Shown in pieces: positions 1-5,422 of a DNA stretch of 11,204 nucleotides. The position numbers and the translations under genes are program-made. The stretch is from CAYTSW01 sp964440605 (lineage in GTDB: Bacteria; Planctomycetota; Phycisphaerae; Phycisphaerales; UBA1924). Where the stretch lies: contig CAYTSW010000090.1 of assembly GCA_964440605.1 (NCBI GenBank), positions 1-11,204 of the forward strand. The letters run 5' to 3'. A model generated the notes under the pieces. The model saw only the letters and a list, made by a program, of their open reading frames with translations, was not told where the DNA came from and did not search any database. Within the stretch, counting starts at the first letter, position 1; each line of letters opens with the position of its first letter.

Positions 1-203
1 CGGGCGCGGTCGACGAGTTTCTTCGGAAGGCGGACGGGCTGAGGGTGGATCGCTTCAGGCAACGGGTCGGCGTCCTGGAAGAGCGAGCCGCCGGCAGTGG
101 CGTCGCGCCAGAGGATGCGCTCGGGCTCGACGCGGGCGGCAAGGAGCCCACGGGCGCGGTCGCGCCAGGCGTCGAAGTCCTGCTCGACGTCGATGACGAT
201 CAT
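1..203 (-). CDS. DUF4130/TIGR03915-type putative DNA metabolism protein, N-terminal 67 residues (partial)
   Basis: The gene starts at ATG 203-201 and runs off the left edge, so only about 67 residues are visible. The visible part opens with a short hydrophobic strand (MIVIDVEQDFDAWRDRAR), followed by a helix, an LWRD segment, a GGSLF turn and a proline-rich stretch leading to LPKKLVDRA. This matches the N-terminus of the family called probable DNA metabolism protein (DUF4130), where an FxxWRxxAR helix and a W-D...LF element precede the first core helix. In that family the protein stands alone or is fused to a C-terminal UdgX-like uracil-DNA glycosylase domain; the window cannot tell which. 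Its ATG overlaps the TGA of the upstream radical SAM gene as ATGA, so the two are almost certainly co-translated. That is the partner expected for TIGR03915. The identification rests on the N-terminus plus context; biochemical function is unknown. Confidence 0.75.
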   Translation of the reverse strand, partial: MIVIDVEQDFDAWRDRARGLLAARVEPERILWRDATAGGSLFQDADPLPEAIHPQPVRLPKKLVDRA

Positions 204-1453
204 GGGATGACCACAGCGCCCGCGGCGTCGGTACGCGCGGTGAACAGCCGCAGTTGTTGATCGGTCGGGCGGAGCTGGAAGGCGGCTTCTTCGGGCGTCG
301 TGCGCCTGATCTCGAGACGCGGGGCGGTGATGAAGAGGCCGGCCTTCTTTAAGGAGACGCGCATGCGTTCGAGGTCGGCGGCGGCGACCTTGCGGCGTTG
401 ACGCAATCGCAGGATGCGGTTGACGGTGCGCACGCCGAAGCCGGGCACGCGCAGGAGATGCGCACGCGGGGCGGTGTTGACGTCGACGGGGAAGAACTCG
501 GGGTGGCGCAGGGCCCAGGAGAGCTTGGGGTCGTGCTCGAGGGAGAGGTCGGGCTGGTCGGGCGTGGTGAGTTCGGTGGCGTTAAAGCCGTAGAAGCGGA
601 CAAGCCAGTCGGCTTGGTAGAGGCGGTGTTCGCGGACGAGGGGGGGCGTCATGGCGGGGAGGTCGCTGTCAGCGCCGAGGAAGGGGCTGAACGCGGAGTA
701 GTAGACGCGCTTGAGGCGCTGGGTGGAGTAGAGCAGCGCGGCGCGTTCGAGGATTTGGCGGTCGGAGGAGGGCGAAGCGCCGACGACCATCTGCGTGCTC
801 TGGCCGGCGGGCATGAAGCGCGGGGCGCGGCGCGACTGCTTGCGCTCGGCTTTGGCTTCGGCCTGCTTGTCGCGCAGGACGGACATGGTGAGGTCGACGG
901 TCTGCATCGACTTCTCGGGCGCGAAGCGGCGCAGGTCGTCGTCGGTGGGGAGTTCGACGTTGGCGGACAGGCGGTCGGCGTAGCGGCCGGCACGCTCGAG
1001 GAGTTCGGGCGAGGCGCCGGGGACGGCTTTGAGGTGGACGTAGCCGAAGAAGCGCTCGTCCTCGCGCAGTCGGCGGGCGACCTCGGCGAGCTGCTCCATG
1101 GTGTAGTCGGGGTTCTGGATAATGCCAGAGCTGAGGAAGAGGCCTTCGATGTAGTTGCGCTTGTAGAACTCGATGGTGAGGAAGACGACTTCGTCGACGG
1201 TGAAGCGGGCGCGCGGCGTGTCGCTGGTGACGCGGTTGACGCAGAAACGGCAGTCGTAGATGCACCAGTTGGTGAGGAGGATCTTGAGAAGGGAGACGCA
1301 GCGACCGTCGGGCGTGTAGCTGTGGCAGATGCCGATGCCGTCGGTGTCGCCGAGGCCCTTGCCCCGGTTGGATCGCGTGGAGCCGGAGCTGGCGCACGAG
1401 GCGTCGTACTTGGCGGCGTCGGCGAGGATGGCGAGCTTGCGGGCGAGGTCCAT
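200..1453 (-). CDS. Putative DNA modification/repair radical SAM protein (TIGR03916-like)
   Basis: A 417-residue protein read from ATG 1453. The frame stays open to a TTG at 1507, but the 18 extra residues look unconserved, and the family typically begins MDLxxKLxILADAAKYDASCASSGS, which matches here. The radical SAM cluster motif is C-x3-C-x2-C at C64, C68 and C71 (CIYDCRFC) and should bind a 4Fe-4S cluster that cleaves S-adenosylmethionine. Further cysteines at 20, 43 and 52 precede it. A GLFLSSGII segment follows, typical of the SAM-binding side of the barrel. Residues about 333-353 (LLRVPGFGVRTVNRIL) form a helix-hairpin-helix, suggesting DNA contact. The tail holds QLRLF at 400-404, resembling a beta-clamp binding motif. 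The stop overlaps the next gene's start (ATGA). In other bacteria this family is found beside TIGR03915/UDG proteins, as here. The reaction and substrate are unknown; involvement in DNA repair or modification is inferred from partner genes and domains. Confidence 0.9.
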   Translation of the reverse strand: MDLARKLAILADAAKYDASCASSGSTRSNRGKGLGDTDGIGICHSYTPDGRCVSLLKILLTNWCIYDCRFCVNRVTSDTPRARFTVDEVVFLTIEFYKRNYIEGLFLSSGIIQNPDYTMEQLAEVARRLREDERFFGYVHLKAVPGASPELLERAGRYADRLSANVELPTDDDLRRFAPEKSMQTVDLTMSVLRDKQAEAKAERKQSRRAPRFMPAGQSTQMVVGASPSSDRQILERAALLYSTQRLKRVYYSAFSPFLGADSDLPAMTPPLVREHRLYQADWLVRFYGFNATELTTPDQPDLSLEHDPKLSWALRHPEFFPVDVNTAPRAHLLRVPGFGVRTVNRILRLRQRRKVAAADLERMRVSLKKAGLFITAPRLEIRRTTPEEAAFQLRPTDQQLRLFTARTDAAGAVVIP

Positions 1454-1477
1454 GGGGGCCTTGGTTTGGGTTGTGGA

Positions 1478-1507
1478 AGGGTAGGTGGGGAGCGGGTGGT
1501 GTTTCAA
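1478..1507 (-). promoter_or_regulatory. Possible sigma-70-type promoter for the radical SAM gene
   Basis: On the minus strand TTGAAA (1507-1502, five of six matches to the -35 consensus) is followed after 18 bases by TACCCT (1483-1478, three of six matches to the -10 consensus). Initiation about seven bases downstream would give a short leader before ATG 1453. It would also exclude the upstream TTG as a start, because that TTG lies inside the -35 box. The -10 match is weak and planctomycete promoters are poorly defined, so this is tentative. Confidence 0.25.
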
Positions 1508-1608
1508 GGATTTCAGGTGGAGTTGAAGGCGGCGGGGCAGGCGTACGTGACAGCACCGGCCCCGCAGAGCCGAGGTCAGTGGCTTCGTTCGCTGTGCCAG
1601 TCACCTTC

Positions 1609-3081
1609 TCAGGCCGGTGGATTTTCGCGGAGTTCGCGGCGGAGGATTTTGCCGGTGGGACCGCGGGGGAGTTCTTCGACCTCGTGCACCTCGCGCGGGA
1701 CCTTGTAGCCGGCGAGGTGTTCGCGACAGTGGGCGCGGATGGACGCGGCGTCGAAGTCGTGCTCCTCCTTGATCTCGACGTACGCGACGGGCACTTCGCC
1801 GCGGATGGGGTCGGGCGAGCCGATGACGGCGGAGGCGTGGACGGCGTCGTGGGCGTTGATGACTTCTTCGATCTCACGGGGGAAGACGTTCTCGCCGCCG
1901 ACGATGAGCATGTCCTTGATGCGACCGGTGATGGAGAGAAAGTCGTCGTCGATGCGGGCCATGTCGCCGGTGCGGAACCAGCGACCGTCGGTGAAGGCGG
2001 CGTCGGTGTCGTCGGGCCGTTTGTAATAGCCCTTCATGACATTGGGCCCGGCGAGGAGGAGCTCGCCGTCGGTCTTGCGAGGGAGGGTGTCGCCGGTTTC
2101 GGGGTCGATGATTTTCTGACGCACGCCGGGCAGCGGCTTGCCCACGGTGCCGTGGCGGAACTCGTGCGGGAGGCACCAGTGGGTGACGGGGGCGGTTTCG
2201 GTGAGGCCGAAGCCCTCGCAGATGTCGACGTGGAAGCGACGCTTGAACTCCTGGTAGACGGCTTCGGGCAACGGCTCGCCTCCCGAGACGACGTACTTAA
2301 TGGACTCAAAGTCCTCGGGCTGTGCCGACTTCACTCTGGTCAGCGCGTTGTACATCGAAGGGATTGCGACGAGGCAGGTGGGCTTGTGCTCGCGGATGGC
2401 CTGGACGACGCGTTGAGGCACGAAGCGTGCCGAGTAGACGACGCGGGCGCCGGAGATGAGCGGGAGCATCGTCAGGACAGTGAACCCGAAGGAATGGAAC
2501 TGCGGCAGGACGCCGAAGATGATTTCGTTGTGGTCGAAGCCGACGCCTTCGACGCACTGGCGGACGTTGGCGCGGATGTTGGCGTGGGTGAGCATGACGC
2601 CCTTGGGCGTGCCGGAGGTGCCCGAGGTGTAAAGGAGAACGGCGAGGTCGTCGTCCTCGGCGGAGGCGGGAAGGCGGAGGCGCGGGAGGCCCTTGAAGCT
2701 CAGGTCTTCGAGGTAGACGACGCGCTTGCCCCAGGCCTCGGGCGTGTGTCCGGTGGCTTCGACGAGTTGGCGTGAGGCGATGATGGTGTGGACGTCCGAG
2801 TCGTGGACGACGTACTCGAGTTCCTTGGGGCCGAGGAGGTAGTTGAAGGGGACGGCGGCCTTGCCGCGCATCCAGCCGGCGAGGGCGCAGATGCCGGTCG
2901 CGCCGCTGGTAGGGGTAAGGATGCCGAGGGTGGGCGTGCCGGGCGGGTCGTCGATGGCTTTGGCGACGTGAAGGGCGGCCGCGAGGATCTCGTAGCCGCG
3001 ATAGGCGCGCCGATCGTCGGTCATGGCGACGCGCGCGGGGTGTCGGAGCAGACGAGCGACGATGGCACCATGGAGACTCAT
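1609..3081 (-). CDS. Class I adenylate-forming enzyme (acyl-CoA synthetase / fatty acid-CoA ligase family)
   Basis: A 490-residue soluble protein beginning at ATG 3081. It should activate a carboxylic acid with ATP to an acyl-adenylate and then transfer it to CoA or another thiol. The ANL-superfamily core motifs are all present: the phosphate-binding loop YTSGTSGTPKG at 151-161, the A5 motif EGFGLTET at 289-296, GELLLAGPNVMKGYY at 339-353, WFRTGD at 368-373, the hinge region ITGRIKDMLIVGGENVFP at 384-401, and the C-terminal GPTGK with the catalytic lysine K478. It lies at the shorter end of the family (many are 520-560 residues) because the N-terminal region is compact; no motif is lost. The substrate cannot be read from sequence, but the family fit is nearest to medium- or long-chain fatty acid-CoA ligases. 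No Shine-Dalgarno is evident. The radical SAM gene lies 155 bases downstream on the same strand, with no obvious functional link. Confidence 0.93.
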   Translation of the reverse strand: MSLHGAIVARLLRHPARVAMTDDRRAYRGYEILAAALHVAKAIDDPPGTPTLGILTPTSGATGICALAGWMRGKAAVPFNYLLGPKELEYVVHDSDVHTIIASRQLVEATGHTPEAWGKRVVYLEDLSFKGLPRLRLPASAEDDDLAVLLYTSGTSGTPKGVMLTHANIRANVRQCVEGVGFDHNEIIFGVLPQFHSFGFTVLTMLPLISGARVVYSARFVPQRVVQAIREHKPTCLVAIPSMYNALTRVKSAQPEDFESIKYVVSGGEPLPEAVYQEFKRRFHVDICEGFGLTETAPVTHWCLPHEFRHGTVGKPLPGVRQKIIDPETGDTLPRKTDGELLLAGPNVMKGYYKRPDDTDAAFTDGRWFRTGDMARIDDDFLSITGRIKDMLIVGGENVFPREIEEVINAHDAVHASAVIGSPDPIRGEVPVAYVEIKEEHDFDAASIRAHCREHLAGYKVPREVHEVEELPRGPTGKILRRELRENPPA

Positions 3082-3118
3082 GGTGTGAGAAGGTACCGGG
3101 GGAGTGGGCCCGCGCCGA

Positions 3119-3148
3119 TCGCCACGCTGGGGCGAGCGGGTGTACCCT
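3119..3148 (+). promoter_or_regulatory. Weak candidate promoter for the SPOR lipoprotein-dus pair
   Basis: The 96-base gap between the divergent acyl-CoA synthetase and SPOR genes must hold their promoters. On the plus strand TCGCCA (3119-3124, four of six -35 matches) and TACCCT (3143-3148, three of six -10 matches) are 18 bases apart. The TACCCT hexamer also appears in the candidate promoter of the radical SAM gene. Chance matches at this level are common. Confidence 0.15.
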
Positions 3149-3163
3149 TATCCACCGAGCACG

Positions 3164-3169
3164 AAGGAG
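3164..3169 (+). promoter_or_regulatory. Shine-Dalgarno site setting the SPOR lipoprotein start
   Basis: AAGGAG lies eight bases before ATG 3178. This selects that codon over the in-frame GTG at 3169, which overlaps the site itself, and over the much longer open frame upstream that runs antisense to the acyl-CoA synthetase. Confidence 0.65.
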
Positions 3170-3177
3170 TGAAGCGC

Positions 3178-3984
3178 ATGGGGCGAGCAGGACGTGGAGT
3201 GCGGCTGGTGTTGGCGGCGATCGCCGCAGGTGCGTTAGGCGCGTCTGGATGCGCGTCGAACGGCGGGCCGGCACCCGAGCGCGAAGTGACGGCGGTCGAG
3301 CCCTCGATCACGGCGTTCGAACGCGGGCACTACGAACACGCGTTGCGCCTGGCGTCGTCGCAACACCCCTTCAGTCGGGGCCTCGCGCGCGACACGTTTG
3401 CGCTCACCGCCGGCCTCGCGGCTCACGCCTTGGATCGTGACGAAGAGGCGATCGCCTGGCTGGCGCCGGTGGTGCGGTCGGACGATCGGGCGATCGCCGG
3501 GCGCGCTGAGGCGACGCTGGGACTGATCGACCTGGAGCGCGGGCGGTATCGCCAGGCCGCGGCGCGGCTGTCGCGGGCCTCGGGCAAACTCGAGAGCGAG
3601 CAGGCGGCGCGCGCGAGCTTCCACGCGGGCGAGGCCTTCTCGCTGTCCGGCCAGCCCGAAGCCGCGCGCCTGCACTACCGCCTCGCCGAGCGAGGAACGG
3701 GCCGGGGCGACGTGCGCACGCTCTCAAACGATCGGCTGTCGCTCAGCGGGTACACGGTGCAGGTCGGGGCGTTTTCGGATCCGGACAACGCCGAGCGTGC
3801 GGCTGCGACGCTGACACGGCGGGCCGATGCGCTGGGCCTCGGTGTGCCGGTCGTCGTGCGGCGGACGTCGGACCGCGGGCGGACGCTGCACCTCGTGCAG
3901 ATCGGCTCGTTCGGCTCACGCGGCGAGGCGGAAGTCATGCGCACCCGTTTGGGCAACGACGCGATCGTGACGCGGGCGCGGTGA
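3178..3984 (+). CDS. TPR-like, SPOR-domain lipoprotein
   Basis: A 268-residue exported protein. Residues 1-24 form a lipoprotein-type signal peptide (basic MGRAGRGVR, then a hydrophobic Ala/Leu stretch) ending at ASG-C25. The -3 position is Ala rather than Leu, so lipidation is likely but not certain. Residues about 44-170 contain helical TPR-like pairs (AFERGHYEHALRLASS, DRDEEAIAWLAPVV, LERGRYRQAAARLSRA, SGQPEAARLHYRLAE). After a short linker, residues 190-266 form a SPOR domain, beginning YTVQVGAFSDPDNAERAAATL and continuing with LVQIGSFGSRGEAE. SPOR domains in known proteins bind glycan strands lacking stem peptides and often localise to the division site; the TPR part may bind partners. 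The stop overlaps the dus start as GTGA, so the two are co-translated. A cell-envelope role is inferred. Confidence 0.88.
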   Translation: MGRAGRGVRLVLAAIAAGALGASGCASNGGPAPEREVTAVEPSITAFERGHYEHALRLASSQHPFSRGLARDTFALTAGLAAHALDRDEEAIAWLAPVVRSDDRAIAGRAEATLGLIDLERGRYRQAAARLSRASGKLESEQAARASFHAGEAFSLSGQPEAARLHYRLAERGTGRGDVRTLSNDRLSLSGYTVQVGAFSDPDNAERAAATLTRRADALGLGVPVVVRRTSDRGRTLHLVQIGSFGSRGEAEVMRTRLGNDAIVTRAR

Positions 3985-5042
3985 TCGTCCAAGCGACACA
4001 CCCCGCGAGCGCGATCGGCAAGCCGCCAACGATCGGCGCTCTCGAACTCGAGACCAACCTGCTGCTCGCGCCGGTCGCGAACTACTGCGACCTCGCGTGG
4101 CGGATCACCTGCCGCGAGCAGGGCGGGGTGGGGCTCGCGTGCACGGATCTGCTCTCGCCGCAGGGCCTGTTGCGCGGAACGGCGCGCTCGCTGGACATCG
4201 CGCAGACGGACGACGCGGACGCGCCGGTGTGCATGCAGCTCTACGGCGGGGATGGGGACATCCTAGCGGACGGGGCGGTGTGGGCGGTGGAGCACGGAGC
4301 GGACGTGGTGGACATCAACATGGGGTGTCCTGTCGACAAGGTGACGAAGAAAGACGGGGGATCGAAGCTGCTGTGCGATGTGCCGCGAACGCTGGGCCTG
4401 GTGGACCGCGTGGCGCTGGCGGTGGAGAAGGCGTCGCGAGGCCGCGTGCCGCTGACGGCGAAGCTGCGGCTGGGCTGGAACCGCGACTGTGTGGTCGCGC
4501 CCGAGCTGGCGCGAGCGCTGGAGCAACGCGGGCTGGCGGCGATCACGGTGCACGGGCGGACGACGGACGAGAAGTTCAAGGGCGAGGTGGACCTGGCGGG
4601 GATCCGTTCGGTCGTGGAAGCCGTGGAGCACATCCCGGTGATCGGCAATGGCGACGTGCGCGAGCCGGAGGACGCAGCGCGCATGCTGCGGGAGACGGGG
4701 TGCACAGGGGTGATGATCGGGCGCGGGTCGTTCAGCGCGCCGTGGCTGTTCCGGCGGGCGTGGTCGCTGCAGACGACGGGCGATGCGGGGCCGGAGCCGA
4801 CCCCGGAAGAGAAGCTCGCGTGCATCCGGCGGTACTTCGACTTGATGCTGGAGCACCGCGACGAGCACTATGCGCTCACACACATCCGCCGGCGCGTGTC
4901 GTGGTTCGGCAAGCGGCTGGGGCCGTGCAAGCCATTCAAGGAAGCGGTGCGGCTGGCGAAGACGGTGGACAACGTGCGGCGTGCGATCGACGCGTTCGAG
5001 GCGGGCGGGCTTCGAGTGTCGGAAGAAGTCGGCGCGGTTTAG
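3981..5042 (+). CDS. dus: tRNA-dihydrouridine synthase
   Basis: A 353-residue FMN enzyme that reduces uridines in the tRNA D-loop with NAD(P)H. The start is GTG 3981, overlapping the preceding stop (GTGA); no better ATG lies nearby and the conserved barrel begins soon after, at LLLAPVANYCDLAWR (28-42). Family hallmarks are present: DINMGCPVDKVTKKDGG at 111-127 with the proton-donating cysteine C116, KLRLGW with FMN/substrate lysine K161, HGRT at 191-194, NGD at 223-225, and the phosphate-binding GRGSFSAPWLF at 247-257. A C-terminal helical domain follows, with HIRRRVSWFGKRLG. Length is within the usual 310-360 residues. The subfamily (DusA, B or C) is not assigned; the MGCP motif is common to DusB-like enzymes. 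The last bases, TTAG, are shared with the convergent zinc-ribbon gene, so the two stop codons overlap on opposite strands. Confidence 0.95.
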   Translation: MIVQATHPASAIGKPPTIGALELETNLLLAPVANYCDLAWRITCREQGGVGLACTDLLSPQGLLRGTARSLDIAQTDDADAPVCMQLYGGDGDILADGAVWAVEHGADVVDINMGCPVDKVTKKDGGSKLLCDVPRTLGLVDRVALAVEKASRGRVPLTAKLRLGWNRDCVVAPELARALEQRGLAAITVHGRTTDEKFKGEVDLAGIRSVVEAVEHIPVIGNGDVREPEDAARMLRETGCTGVMIGRGSFSAPWLFRRAWSLQTTGDAGPEPTPEEKLACIRRYFDLMLEHRDEHYALTHIRRRVSWFGKRLGPCKPFKEAVRLAKTVDNVRRAIDAFEAGGLRVSEEVGAV

Positions 5043-5422
5043 GGGAGGCGGGGCAGGACCGCGAGGCCGAACAAGACCATGATGATCAGTCCCGGGATGA
5101 GGCCGATGAAGCCGCAGATGATGCCGGTGAGCGCGTAGCCGTTGGAGTCGGGCGAGTCCTTGCCGTTGGCGACGTCCGACTTGGCCATGAACCCGAGGAT
5201 GACCGCGGGGAGGCCGAGCAGCGGACCGGGGATGCCGTAGGCGAAGCACCCGGCGACGGAGAGGATGCCCAGGACCATTGAGGCAATCGCCTTGCCGGAG
5301 GTCTGAGTCGGACCGGGTTTGCGGAGCGACTCGGCGATTGGGGCGCCGCACTCGGGGCATCGGCTCTCGACGGTGAGGCCCCGGAGGCTGTAGCCGCAGG
5401 TGGTGCAGGTGATCTCGTTCAT
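5039..5422 (-). CDS. Small zinc-ribbon, DUF4190-like membrane protein
   Basis: A 127-residue protein starting at ATG 5422, which overlaps the TGA of the M60 gene (ATGA). A longer frame to 5497 is rejected because its extra 25 Arg/Gly-rich residues lie inside the M60 coding sequence. Residues 6-25 form a treble-clef or zinc-ribbon motif with C6-x2-C9 and C22-x2-C25 around the CGYSLRGL segment, a pattern very common in planctomycete proteins. Residues about 45-80 (ASMVLGILSVAGCF, then LLGLPAVILGFMAKSD) and 97-123 are hydrophobic helices with Gly-rich turns, as in DUF4190 proteins. A hydrophilic loop (AKSDVANGKDSPDSNG) separates them. It is the last gene of the POT-M60 operon. Function is unknown: it may sense or scaffold at the inner membrane, but nothing in the sequence defines a substrate. 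Confidence 0.85.
   Translation of the reverse strand: MNEITCTTCGYSLRGLTVESRCPECGAPIAESLRKPGPTQTSGKAIASMVLGILSVAGCFAYGIPGPLLGLPAVILGFMAKSDVANGKDSPDSNGYALTGIICGFIGLIPGLIIMVLFGLAVLPRLP

Noticed and set aside
1532..1565. Possible terminator hairpin (GCGGGGC and GCCCCGC arms)
   Set aside because: The arms are only seven bases, the loop is 20 bases and there is no U-tract; expected by chance at this GC content.
398..1708. Long plus-strand open frame antisense to the radical SAM gene
   Set aside because: The product is a low-complexity Gly/Ala/Val/Glu-rich chain with no family motif; it mirrors a GC-rich gene with strong third-position bias.
1471..2775. Long plus-strand open frame antisense to the acyl-CoA synthetase
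   Set aside because: Composition is dominated by Val, Asp, Gly and Ala and there are no domains; the opposite strand carries every ANL-superfamily motif.
4097..5281. Plus-strand open frame overlapping dus in another frame
   Set aside because: The product is an Arg/Gly/Ala-rich shadow, while the dus frame has all catalytic motifs.
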